This document shows positions 9,426 to 17,740 of a stretch of DNA of 36,380 bases, one piece after another. How positions within the stretch are numbered: the stretch's first letter is position 1; each line of letters starts with the position of its first letter. This DNA comes from RGIG5612 sp963599255 (GTDB taxonomy: Bacteria > Bacillota > Clostridia > Lachnospirales > Lachnospiraceae), in NCBI GenBank assembly GCA_963599255.1, contig CAVBWS010000016.1, positions 1 to 36,380 on the forward strand, in the 5' to 3' direction. Under the pieces are notes generated by a model, which was not told the DNA's origin, made no database searches, and was given only the letters and a program-made list of their open reading frames with translations. The translations under genes and the position numbers were made by a program.

Positions 9426-9543
9426 GTGTGAGTTATAAAATAGACGGATTGTGGCAGGTAAAAACATTTGATGTTTTGGATCAGGATAAAAGGCTGTAAG
9501 AGCATATTAAATACCTTGAAGAAATTGCAGATATTTGTAGCAA

Positions 9544-9616
9544 ATGTTACAAAATTGCAGAATATGTTAAAAAAAAATAAAAAAACAGTGCAAAATGTTA
9601 CGTTTCGTGCTATAGT
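9544..9616 (+). promoter_or_regulatory. Promoter of the second stalked NlpC/P60 gene, with TGTTAC boxes
   Basis: The -10 is TATAGT (9611-9616) with extended TG (9608-9609). The -35 is weak (GTGCAA, 9588-9593). TGTTAC (9596-9601) ends 9 bases before the -10, another TGTTAC is at 9545-9550, and a TGTTAA is at 9565-9570. An AGGAGG site (9661-9666) serves the GTG at 9673. Apart from the terminator, the rest of the 308-base gap shows nothing recognisable. Confidence 0.6.
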
Positions 9617-9672
9617 ACATCCGGATTCAAGTGAACCTTGTAAAAAAGGCTTGTGAGACAAGGAGGAATAAA

Positions 9673-10854
9673 GTGAAAAGAAGAAATAGCGGATCAACCA
9701 AAATCGTTGTTGCTACTACTTTAACGGTAGTTGCCTTAGTAGGTGTATCAATATTTTCGGTTAAGTCATTTGCAGCAAACAGCAAGGGGCAGGATCAGAG
9801 ACAGTCAATAGTCTATGAGACTGGAGATGAGGAGCACGCTGTTAATTCAAAGTCACTGGACACACGTGATTTGAGCGTTGAAGACTCTGTAAATGAAGAC
9901 AAGGCAGCAAGCGCTGATAATGTAAGTGAAGTGCAGTATGCAAGTGAGAAAAATGAGCTGTCAGCAGAGTTGGAAGTCGTTGACAGTAAGGTTGATGATA
10001 AGACTATAGAACAGTCTCGTGATGAACTCGTTGTAGTTGATAATACTGTTGAAGAGCGGGAAGAAACAACGCAGCATATAGAAGAAAACACAGCACACGA
10101 AGAAACCACCGAGTATGAAGAGGCGACTACGGTATACGAGGAGGAAACCACTGAGTACGAAGAGGTGACTACGGCATACGAAGAAGAAGCCACTGAGTAT
10201 GAAGAGGAGACCACGACATACGAAGAAGAAACCACTGAGTATGAAGAGGAAACTACGACATACGAGGAAGAGACCACTTCATATGAAGAGGAAACCACAG
10301 CATACGAAGAAGAAACTACTTCATATGAAGAGGAAACTACGACATACGAAGAAGAGACTACATCGTATGAAGAAGAAACCACTGAGTATGAAGAGGAAAC
10401 TACAACATACGAGGAAGAAACTACTGAAGATCAGACATATGATGATGTTTCCTATGACGCAGAACTGGCATCGCAGATTGTTAGTTATGCATACCAGTGG
10501 GTTGGAGTAACTCCTTATGTTGATGCTGCAGACAGATATGACGAGGAGCTGGGATATTATGTTAATTCCCTGACAGAAGGAACGGACTGCTCGGGATTTA
10601 CGAATCTGATCTACGGAACCTTCGGTATATATGTTCCGACATGGTCCGATGCATATCAGTATGGATATGTAGGAACTATGATAAGCTATGATCAGCTTAT
10701 GCCGGGCGATATTGTTGTTTACGACAATGGCGGACATGTTGCGATATATGCAGGCGGAGACACGATAATCCATTGCTCAAATCCGGCAGACGGAACGAAG
10801 GTAAGTACCATGTGGTACAAGAATCCTACGGCATATGTCAGGGTTGTATATTAA
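9673..10854 (+). CDS. Stalked NlpC/P60 peptidase with a 15-unit repeat stalk
   Basis: The start is the GTG at 9673 after AGGAGG (393 aa). The 14 codons upstream in frame are rejected because the product then matches the N-termini of its paralogues (VKRRNSGSTKIVV). A hydrophobic N-terminal segment ends in SFAANS, which could be a signal-peptidase site, so secretion or anchoring are both possible. An acidic region follows, then fifteen 7-residue units ending in a run of YEEETT (10111-10425). The NlpC/P60 domain carries Cys306 (TDCSGF), His355 (GGHVAIYAG) and His367. The catalytic part closely resembles those at 5635 and 8135, suggesting the same peptidoglycan bond specificity. It is a single-gene unit bounded by terminators. 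Confidence 0.9.
   Translation: MKRRNSGSTKIVVATTLTVVALVGVSIFSVKSFAANSKGQDQRQSIVYETGDEEHAVNSKSLDTRDLSVEDSVNEDKAASADNVSEVQYASEKNELSAELEVVDSKVDDKTIEQSRDELVVVDNTVEEREETTQHIEENTAHEETTEYEEATTVYEEETTEYEEVTTAYEEEATEYEEETTTYEEETTEYEEETTTYEEETTSYEEETTAYEEETTSYEEETTTYEEETTSYEEETTEYEEETTTYEEETTEDQTYDDVSYDAELASQIVSYAYQWVGVTPYVDAADRYDEELGYYVNSLTEGTDCSGFTNLIYGTFGIYVPTWSDAYQYGYVGTMISYDQLMPGDIVVYDNGGHVAIYAGGDTIIHCSNPADGTKVSTMWYKNPTAYVRVVY
10111..10425 (+). repeat. 21-bp tandem repeat, 15 units, encoding x-YEEETT
   Basis: Fifteen exact-length 21-base units, all in frame. The first residue of each unit varies among E, T, S, A and V in a partly alternating pattern. The first four units are more degenerate (EEATT, EEVTT, EEEAT). 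There are twice as many units as in the paralogue at 8813-8959. Confidence 0.93.
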
Positions 10855-10896
10855 GGTATTGGGTAGACAGACGGGCAGCATATTATAAAATTACAT

Positions 10897-10945
10897 AAGG
10901 ATACAAGCGCGGATAGGTTTAGCTTACCGAGTTTGTATCCTTTTA
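10897..10945 (+). terminator. Terminator hairpin after the second stalked peptidase gene
   Basis: AAGGATACAA (10897-10906) pairs perfectly with TTGTATCCTT (10933-10942), with a longer, partly paired loop, followed by TTATTTAT. Confidence 0.7.
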
Positions 10946-11080
10946 TTTATGATAATCGAATGAATCAGATGAACGTAAAATCAAGAAATATATGATAAAA
11001 GTGTGCGGATACTAAAGATTTGAGAGCATTTTTCTACATTAGCGGCAGAAGGACGTGACTGTGCGGCTTGCGCGCTCATA

Positions 11081-11108
11081 TGCCATATGTTACACTTCAT
11101 GATAATAT
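11081..11108 (+). promoter_or_regulatory. Promoter of the polysaccharide operon
   Basis: The 307-base gap before glf contains the terminator above and this element: TGCCAT in the -35 zone, ATGTTAC, then TAATAT at 11103-11108 with TG at 11100-11101. GTTAC (11089-11093) is exactly 9 bases from the -10, as in the peptidase promoters. AAAGGGG precedes the glf ATG. The stretch 11041-11080 is relatively GC-rich, with no structure I can name. Confidence 0.55.
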
Positions 11109-11161
11109 AGATGTGAAATAAATATTTAAAAATGACAAGAATAAGCAAAGGGGAATAATAT

Positions 11162-12274
11162 ATGTATGATTATCTTGTTGTAGGGGCAGGTTTGTATGGT
11201 TCAATATTTGCCAGGGAGGCAGCAGATGCAGGAAAATCTGTACTAGTTGTAGATAAGAGACCTAATATAGGCGGAAATGTATATACAGAGGATATAGAGA
11301 AGATACATGTGCACAAATACGGCGCACATATATTCCACACAAATATTCAGAAAGTCTGGGATTATATAACGAGATTTGCACAATTTAACCGTTTTACCAA
11401 TACTGTTGTAGCCAATTATAAGGGTGAGATATTCTCAATGCCTTTTAATATGTATACATTCAATAAGATGTGGGGAGTGGTGACTCCTGAGGAAGCGGAA
11501 GCTAAGATCAACGAACAGAGAGCAGAGGTCACGGGCGAGCCTAGGAACCTGGAAGAGCAGGCAATCTCGCTTATCGGGCGTGATCTGTTTGAAAAACTTG
11601 TTAAGGGATATACTGAAAAACAATGGGGCCGTGATTGTAAGGATCTGCCTAGTTTTATTATCAAGAGACTTCCTGTAAGACTTACATACGACAATAATTA
11701 TTTTAATGCACTGTATCAAGGAATTCCTATGGGCGGATATACCAAAATGATTGAGAATATCCTTGATGGAATAGAGGTGCGCCTTAATACGGATTATTTG
11801 GAACATAAAGAAGAAATGGATGCTGTTGCAGACAAGATTGTATATACAGGGCCTATTGATGCATATTTTGGATATAAACTGGGATATCTTGAGTACAGAT
11901 CAGTAAGATTTGAGACAGAGACATTGGATAAATCTAATTTTCAGGGAAATGCTGCTGTTAATTATACAGACAGAGAGACTCCGTGGACCAGGATCATCGA
12001 ACATAAATGGTTTGAGTTTGGTAAGGATGATGAAGGCAATGACATTTCTAAAACCGTAATCAGCAGAGAATACAGCAGTGAATGGAAACCGGGGGATGAG
12101 CCGTACTATCCGGTCAACGATGAAAAAAATAGTTCATTATATGCCAAATATAAAGAACTGGCTGATTCAGAAGATAAGGTTATATTCGGTGGACGACTGG
12201 GTGAGTATAAATACTATGATATGGATACGACAATAGAGTCTGTCCTTAATATGTGCGAGAAGGAACTCAAATGA
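11162..12274 (+). CDS. glf: UDP-galactopyranose mutase
   Basis: A 370-residue flavoenzyme that interconverts UDP-galactopyranose and UDP-galactofuranose, supplying Galf for surface glycans. It begins MYDYLVVGAGLYGSIFAREA, the FAD-binding dinucleotide motif. VDKRPNIGGNVY and HKYGAHIFHT, both characteristic of Glf, follow, as does the family stretch KGYTEKQWG. Length and full-length similarity fit the family. It is the first gene of the operon, and its stop overlaps the next start (ATGA). Its presence implies that the locus polymer contains galactofuranose, although Galf could also be used elsewhere. Confidence 0.96.
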   Translation: MYDYLVVGAGLYGSIFAREAADAGKSVLVVDKRPNIGGNVYTEDIEKIHVHKYGAHIFHTNIQKVWDYITRFAQFNRFTNTVVANYKGEIFSMPFNMYTFNKMWGVVTPEEAEAKINEQRAEVTGEPRNLEEQAISLIGRDLFEKLVKGYTEKQWGRDCKDLPSFIIKRLPVRLTYDNNYFNALYQGIPMGGYTKMIENILDGIEVRLNTDYLEHKEEMDAVADKIVYTGPIDAYFGYKLGYLEYRSVRFETETLDKSNFQGNAAVNYTDRETPWTRIIEHKWFEFGKDDEGNDISKTVISREYSSEWKPGDEPYYPVNDEKNSSLYAKYKELADSEDKVIFGGRLGEYKYYDMDTTIESVLNMCEKELK

Positions 12275-13089
12275 ATAAGACTGTGACGATAATTATAGCT
12301 GCTCATAAGAAGTATCGTATGCCGGAGGATAGAATGTATCTTCCTGTACATGTCGGTGCAGAGGGCAAGCGTGATACGGATGGTAATCCCTTGGATCTGG
12401 GATATACTAAGGATAATACCGGAGATAATATATCATATTTGAATCCGAGTTTTTGTGAACTCACAGGACTTTACTGGGCTTGGAAGAATATCGACAGCGA
12501 TTATATAGGACTGGCTCATTACAGACGGCATTTCGGCAGAAAACGTAAAGATGATGTCTTTAAAGGCATACTTACTTATGACGAGATCGAACCGTACCTA
12601 GGCACTGTGAAGGTGTTCGTTCCGACTAAGAGAAATTATTATATTGAGACATTGTATGATCACTATAAGCATACACACTATGCGGAACATTTGGATATAA
12701 CAAGGCAGATAATTGCAGAAAAGTATCCGGAATATGTCGGCAACTATGACCGCGTCGTAAAGCATACATACGGATATATGTTTAATATGATGATCATGAA
12801 AAGAGAACTCCTGAACGATTACTGCAATTGGCTGTTTACTATCCTGTTTGAACTCAAAAATCATATAAACGAAGATGAATTATCATCCTTTCAGGGAAGA
12901 CTGTACGGAAGAGTCAGCGAGATCATATTTAATGTATGGCTTGACCAAAAGCTCACAAGCGGGCAGTTGAATAAAGACCAGATCAAGGAACTGCCTCTTA
13001 TTTTTATGGAAAAAGTAGATTGGAAAAAGAAGGGTACAGCTTTTCTCAAGGCTAAGTTTGGCAATAAGAAATACGAGGGCAGTTTTTAA
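12271..13089 (+). CDS. DUF4422 glycan-biosynthesis protein (putative glycosyltransferase)
   Basis: I start it at the ATG overlapping the glf stop (12271-12274), with AAGGA just upstream; an in-frame GTG 18 bases earlier is less likely. The 272 residues begin MNKTVTIIIAAHKKYRMPED. They contain LYWAWKNIDSDYIGLAHYRRHF, whose core WAWKN and GLAHYRR are typical of DUF4422. Proteins of this family occur in capsule and exopolysaccharide loci, often beside glf, and are annotated as glycosyltransferases. The donor and acceptor cannot be read from the sequence. Placement after glf suggests a role with galactofuranose, which is only an inference. Confidence 0.85.
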   Translation: MNKTVTIIIAAHKKYRMPEDRMYLPVHVGAEGKRDTDGNPLDLGYTKDNTGDNISYLNPSFCELTGLYWAWKNIDSDYIGLAHYRRHFGRKRKDDVFKGILTYDEIEPYLGTVKVFVPTKRNYYIETLYDHYKHTHYAEHLDITRQIIAEKYPEYVGNYDRVVKHTYGYMFNMMIMKRELLNDYCNWLFTILFELKNHINEDELSSFQGRLYGRVSEIIFNVWLDQKLTSGQLNKDQIKELPLIFMEKVDWKKKGTAFLKAKFGNKKYEGSF

Positions 13090-14072
13090 TGAGTGAACCA
13101 TTGATATCGGTTATAATGCCTGTATACAATGTGCAGGATAAACTGGACAGAGGAATATCATCGGTTGCAGGACAGACGTATAATAATCTTGAGATAATCC
13201 TGGTCGATGACGGATCTGCGGATGACAGCGGAAGAATATGCGATGAGTGGGCACGGCGGGATGGCAGGATAATTGTTATCCACAAGAAAAATGCGGGGCT
13301 GGCAGCAGCAAGAAGATCAGGAATTGACAGAGCTTCAGGAAGATATATAGGGTTTGTGGACTCAGATGACTGGGTACACCCGCAGATGTATGAATATCTG
13401 CTGAAGCTGATAAATGAAAACGATGCAGATGTAAGCAGTGCAGGCATAATAAAAACTGAAAAAGAGACATATGACAGAGCCGATGTTCAGGAAAAAGTAG
13501 TTGTATATAGTAGGGATGAATTTGCCAAGAGATTCTTTAAGATAGGCAGTCAGGAAATTGTTCATTATGTATGGAACAAGCTATATAAAAAGGAAGTGGC
13601 CGAAAATGCATATGTAAATAATAATTTTTCGGTTGGAGAGGATGTCCTTGCAACTTACAGAATGCTGTTGAAAGCAGATAAAATTGTTGAATCGAATGTT
13701 CAAATGTATTTTTACAGAATGTCATCCGGAATGACATCGACATTCGGCGAAAAGTATTTCGGATTAAAGGATGTATGGACTGAGGTGTCTCGCCTGGCAA
13801 ATGAGCGAGGCGGCAGCGATGCATCTTATGCCAAAATTAATCTGGCCAGAATAAATTTTACAATTCTTTCTGAGATGGCCATTGCCGGCGAATATAAAAA
13901 TCCTAAATATATAAAAAAAAGGGAAGAGTTGAAGGCAGATCTTAAAAAGAACAAAAAGCTGCTGCTTGATGCAGATATTGCAGCATCAAGAAAGCTTATG
14001 ATCAACTGGTTTTGCGTTAATTATGAGAGCGCAGCATTTTTTATGGCTAAATTCATGAAGAGGCGGCAGTGA
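13089..14072 (+). CDS. GT2-family glycosyltransferase
   Basis: A 327-residue family 2 enzyme with all N-terminal hallmarks: LISVIMPVYNVQDKL, ILVDDGSADDSG, KNAGLAAARRSG and the DSDDW nucleotide/metal site. It is expected to be cytoplasmic and to transfer one sugar to the lipid-linked repeat unit. The start overlaps the stop of the DUF4422 gene by one base (TAATG), indicating translational coupling. The C-terminal part is basic and has no membrane segment. The sugar specificity is unknown. Confidence 0.92.
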   Translation: MSEPLISVIMPVYNVQDKLDRGISSVAGQTYNNLEIILVDDGSADDSGRICDEWARRDGRIIVIHKKNAGLAAARRSGIDRASGRYIGFVDSDDWVHPQMYEYLLKLINENDADVSSAGIIKTEKETYDRADVQEKVVVYSRDEFAKRFFKIGSQEIVHYVWNKLYKKEVAENAYVNNNFSVGEDVLATYRMLLKADKIVESNVQMYFYRMSSGMTSTFGEKYFGLKDVWTEVSRLANERGGSDASYAKINLARINFTILSEMAIAGEYKNPKYIKKREELKADLKKNKKLLLDADIAASRKLMINWFCVNYESAAFFMAKFMKRRQ

Positions 14073-14075
14073 CGG

Positions 14076-14876
14076 ATGAGGGAGTTAAAAAAAGAAGAGA
14101 TAAAAGATAATATTTTTGAGATGATGTGTGAATTCACACAATATTGTGATGAGCATGGACTAAGATATTATATGTGTGGCGGAACCCTTCTTGGAGCAAT
14201 AAGGCATAAGGGTTTTATTCCGTGGGATGATGATGTGGATCTTCTGATGCCACGCCCGGATTTTGATAAACTGCATGAAATAATAAAAAAAGAACCAATA
14301 AGACCTTATTATGAATTAACGGGATTTAATGCAGGAAACGGCGATACGCCATTTGCTAAGGTTGTAGACAGAAGAACCAGAATAGACTCAAAATATCTGG
14401 CAATGGATAAAAATCTCTGGATCGATATTTTTCCGATGGACGGATTGCCGGATGATGAAAAAGAAAGTGATGAACTTTTGACAAAAGCAATAGGCATCAG
14501 AAAGAAAATTTCAAGAAGTTATGCCAGAATAGGTACGGGCAAGGGAATATTTCGGACACTTGTCAAGGTACCGGCAGTTATTTTATATAGAATAATCGGC
14601 GCCGAAACTTATGCAAAACAGTTGGATACAATGGCTCGCAGGTTGGATTTTGATAAATGCGAATATGTCGGAGGTATTACATGGAGCCTGGGCAAGGGTG
14701 AACGCATGAAAAAATCTGAATATATTCCGTATGAAGATAAGGAATTTAACGGCAGATTATTTCATGCACCTAAGTGTTGGGAACGCTATCTGACACAAAA
14801 TTACGGAGATTATATGAAGCTGCCGCCGGAAGAAAAGAGAGTAACACATGATTTTGCGGCATATATAGAGGATTGA
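14076..14876 (+). CDS. LicD-family phosphotransferase, first copy
   Basis: A 266-residue protein of the LicD family (nucleotidyltransferase-like fold). The signature CGGTLLGAIRHKGFIPWDDD, followed by VDLLMPRPDF, supplies the metal-binding acidic residues. The C-terminal GDYMKLPPEEKR is also characteristic. LicD enzymes transfer phospho-alcohols from CDP-activated donors onto glycans: phosphocholine in pneumococcus, and ribitol phosphate in the eukaryotic relatives fukutin and FKRP. It sits 3 bases after a GT2 gene and 3 bases before a second LicD gene. A CDP-alditol synthesis cassette lies in the same operon (20571-23048), and no choline kinase or LicC homologue is visible. Phospho-alditol transfer is therefore my preferred role, with phosphocholine possible. 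Confidence 0.92.
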   Translation: MRELKKEEIKDNIFEMMCEFTQYCDEHGLRYYMCGGTLLGAIRHKGFIPWDDDVDLLMPRPDFDKLHEIIKKEPIRPYYELTGFNAGNGDTPFAKVVDRRTRIDSKYLAMDKNLWIDIFPMDGLPDDEKESDELLTKAIGIRKKISRSYARIGTGKGIFRTLVKVPAVILYRIIGAETYAKQLDTMARRLDFDKCEYVGGITWSLGKGERMKKSEYIPYEDKEFNGRLFHAPKCWERYLTQNYGDYMKLPPEEKRVTHDFAAYIED

Positions 14877-14879
14877 TAT

Positions 14880-15677
14880 ATGATGACTATTGAAGAAGAG
14901 CAGAAAGTGCTGCTTGATCTCTTAAAGAAATTGCATGATTACTGCGGTACGAATAAATTAAGATATGTTCTGGCATACGGAACATTGATCGGGGCAGTAA
15001 GACATCAGGGTTTTATTCCGTGGGATAACGATGTGGATGTTCTTATGCCGCGGCCAGATTTTGAAAGATTGAAAGAAATGGTCAAGACCGATCCTGTCGG
15101 AGAAAATGTAAAATATATACACTATACAACGGATCCGAAATATCACTATTCTGTTGCGAGGATATATGACGCCCGAACAAAGGTAAGACCAGCCAAATTG
15201 TGCGAAATTCCGAAAGAAATGGGAATATATCTTGATATATTCCCTGTAGACGGAGTATGGGATGATCCTGAAAATCATAAAGGCTGGTTAAGAAAACTCA
15301 GATTTTATCAAAGACTTCAGAGTGCAGATCTGTACGGAAGATCTGATAAATCGGGAATAAAGGGAAAACTAAAGCATATTCAGCATATATTACTGCCGGA
15401 CAGAAATAACAAGCACGAGCGAAAGATTGATGAAATTGCCATGCAATGCGATTATGACAGCCATGATAAGGTAATCGATACGGCAGAATATCTGCATTTT
15501 AATACATATCTGACACATGAAGATTTTGATGATCCGATACTTATGAAGTTCGAACAGTATGAATTCAATGCTCCGAGAAGATATCATGAGTTTTTAACGA
15601 GCGGATATGGTGACTATATGCAGCTTCCGCCGGAAGACAAGAGAGAAGTGCATGATTTTGGAGCAGAGTGGGTATGA
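14880..15677 (+). CDS. LicD-family phosphotransferase, second copy
   Basis: A 265-residue paralogue of the preceding gene with the same layout: YGTLIGAVRHQGFIPWDNDV, then DVLMPRPDF, and a C-terminal GYGDYMQLPPEDKR. The first copy has DDDVD, whereas this one has DNDVD; the D-V-D pair expected to bind metal is kept, so activity is plausible. Two ATG codons are adjacent at the start (14880 and 14883) and either could be used. The next gene overlaps its stop by ATGA. Two adjacent LicD proteins suggest two different phospho-alcohol additions, or two sequential ones as in tandem ribitol phosphate. That division of labour is inference. Confidence 0.92.
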   Translation: MMTIEEEQKVLLDLLKKLHDYCGTNKLRYVLAYGTLIGAVRHQGFIPWDNDVDVLMPRPDFERLKEMVKTDPVGENVKYIHYTTDPKYHYSVARIYDARTKVRPAKLCEIPKEMGIYLDIFPVDGVWDDPENHKGWLRKLRFYQRLQSADLYGRSDKSGIKGKLKHIQHILLPDRNNKHERKIDEIAMQCDYDSHDKVIDTAEYLHFNTYLTHEDFDDPILMKFEQYEFNAPRRYHEFLTSGYGDYMQLPPEDKREVHDFGAEWV

Positions 15678-16651
15678 ATAACGAACTGATAAGTGTGATA
15701 GTACCTGTTTATAATGTTGCACCTTACATTGAAAAATGCTGCAGCAGTATACTGGAACAGGATTATAAAAATATAGAGCTGCTCCTGATTGATGACGGCT
15801 CACCGGACAATAGTCCGGAATTATGCGATAAAATAGCAGAAGCTGACAGCAGGGTAAGGGTTATACATCAGAAAAATGCAGGAGTTTCAGCTGCAAGAAA
15901 TAGGGGTATATGTGAAGCAGCCGGATATTATGTATGCTTTGTCGATGGGGATGATTATATTGACCGAGACATGTTGACATATCTTGTACAGATTCTGGAA
16001 ACGACCGGAAGCGACCTTGCAAGGTGTGCATCACGGGCTGTGGGGCGCAATGTGCAGAAGCAGGAAGAGTACGCGGATAATGAGTATGAGACATACTCCC
16101 CCGGGGATACACTTAAATACATATATCTTGCAGAGAGAGGATTTTCTGCGACCTCATGCCATCTCTTGTACAGAAAGAATATTATTGAGAATATAAGATT
16201 CGGAACAGCTAAATATTATGAGGATATGGAATACATAACCAAAGTGGTGCTTAGCTGTTCTAAGGTGGTGTCAAGCAAGGCATCAAAGTATAATTATCTG
16301 CATAGAGATGACAGCAGCCACAGCTATCCGTTTGCGCAGAGAATGGATAATATTGAGCTGGTCTGCGCAGATGTTAAAGAACAGCTTAGAGATAACTATG
16401 ATGACCTGCTTCAATATGTAGATATAAGATATGTTAAAAATGCACTTGATGAACTGAACAGGGAATCTCTTGCAAAAGGCATTAAAAATAATGCTGATGC
16501 GAAAAGTGTAATAAAGAAAATAAAAGAATTGAAAGTTCCATTTGCAGCACTTAATAAAACAGAAAAAATGTTGTATATGTCACTGGGACTTGGAAATACG
16601 GGATTTGATATAATGGCGAGGTTTGTTAAGACACTCAAGAGCGGCAGATAG
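15674..16651 (+). CDS. GT2-family glycosyltransferase
   Basis: I take the ATG at 15674, which overlaps the preceding TGA (ATGA), rather than the GTG two codons upstream; this gives 325 residues. Family 2 motifs: LISVIVPVYNVAPYI, LLIDDGSPDNSP, KNAGVSAARNRG and DGDDYI. This is a typical short capsule-type glycosyltransferase, cytoplasmic or membrane-peripheral, adding one sugar to the repeat unit. A 96-base gap with no clear terminator or promoter separates it from the next gene. The donor sugar is unknown. Confidence 0.92.
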   Translation: MNNELISVIVPVYNVAPYIEKCCSSILEQDYKNIELLLIDDGSPDNSPELCDKIAEADSRVRVIHQKNAGVSAARNRGICEAAGYYVCFVDGDDYIDRDMLTYLVQILETTGSDLARCASRAVGRNVQKQEEYADNEYETYSPGDTLKYIYLAERGFSATSCHLLYRKNIIENIRFGTAKYYEDMEYITKVVLSCSKVVSSKASKYNYLHRDDSSHSYPFAQRMDNIELVCADVKEQLRDNYDDLLQYVDIRYVKNALDELNRESLAKGIKNNADAKSVIKKIKELKVPFAALNKTEKMLYMSLGLGNTGFDIMARFVKTLKSGR

Positions 16652-16747
16652 AAAACAGCGAAAGATAAGTTATACAGATAACAACTGTTCAGATCCTGAA
16701 AATCACAGACAGAAAACATAAAACAAATAAGAGATAAGGAGAAAGTC

Positions 16748-17740
16748 TTGAAGATTCTTTCAATAATAATCCCGGCATATAATGTTTCCGAATATATAGA
16801 TCAGTGTATTTCATCGTTGTTGACGGATGAATCCATAAATGAATTTCTTGATATCATCGCTATAAATGACGGATCTAAGGATGATACTCTTGAGAAGATC
16901 AGAAAATATGAAGAAAAATATCCGGGAATTGTTCGCGCGGTTGATAAAGAAAATGGCGGACACGGATCAGGTATTAATAAAGGTGCAGAACTGGCAGAAG
17001 GTAAATACCTTAAAGTATTGGATTCGGATGATTGGGTAATTCCGCAGGGGCTTACAGCGCTTATTGATCATCTGAAGAGCCTTACTGAAGAACCTGATCT
17101 AATAATCAATCCGTTTGAATATGTCTATGACGGAACCGGAGAGAAGGAAAAGGTAGATTATAATAATCTTAAGGCGGGGGAGATCAGCGATGTAGAAGAT
17201 CTTATTGTCAATGGATATTTTGCAACAATCCATTCAGCAACATTTAAAACCTCGGTCTACAAGGATAATCCTATACCTGCACTTGATACCAAGGTATCAT
17301 ATGATGACATGGAATATCTTCTGTACCCGATGCCTTATGTGAATAAGATCATGTATTTACCGGAAGTAATATACGAATACAGGTACGGTACGGAAGGACA
17401 GAGCGTATCGCGACAGAATTATATCAAAAGAAGAAATCAGCATAAGACAATTGTGCTGTCACTCATAAAATTTTATCAGGAAAACAAAAACATATTCAGT
17501 GAACCTCAAAAGAAATACTATCTGAGCAGATTATATCTGATGATCAATCATAATATAAATATTTATTTGTCGATGGAGGATGTTAAGGAGAGCAAGAGGG
17601 ATTTTGTGCAGTTTATTAAGGAGTGCGGAGATTTTGATCTGTCCGGAACAGATAATAAGAAACTGGCATTACTGATGAAGACTGATTTTAAAGGTTACGG
17701 ACTTATCAAAAAGTATTTCAATAAATATAAACAAAAATGA
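16748..17740 (+). CDS. GT2-family glycosyltransferase with TTG start
   Basis: The reading frame opens with TTG at 16748, preceded by an AAGGAG site (16736-16741). The product begins with KILSIIIPAYNVSEY straight after the initiator, so no earlier start is needed. It is 330 residues, with NDGSKDDT and DSDDWV as the GT-A nucleotide-binding motifs and GGHGSGINKG in the place of the usual GxxxARN stretch. It resembles a branch of GT2 proteins distinct from the two enzymes upstream. The stop overlaps the next gene (ATGA). Its role is transfer of one unknown sugar. Confidence 0.88.
   Translation: MKILSIIIPAYNVSEYIDQCISSLLTDESINEFLDIIAINDGSKDDTLEKIRKYEEKYPGIVRAVDKENGGHGSGINKGAELAEGKYLKVLDSDDWVIPQGLTALIDHLKSLTEEPDLIINPFEYVYDGTGEKEKVDYNNLKAGEISDVEDLIVNGYFATIHSATFKTSVYKDNPIPALDTKVSYDDMEYLLYPMPYVNKIMYLPEVIYEYRYGTEGQSVSRQNYIKRRNQHKTIVLSLIKFYQENKNIFSEPQKKYYLSRLYLMINHNINIYLSMEDVKESKRDFVQFIKECGDFDLSGTDNKKLALLMKTDFKGYGLIKKYFNKYKQK

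Noticed and set aside
9813..10382. Long open frame on the minus strand encoding a Val/Ser/Tyr repeat protein
   Set aside because: It is the antisense reading of the YEEETT array; the 21-bp periodicity keeps the opposite frame open, and there is no credible start site or promoter.
8813..10425. Regular direct repeats that could suggest a CRISPR array
   Set aside because: The units are contiguous 21-bp coding repeats without unique spacers, and no cas genes are present.
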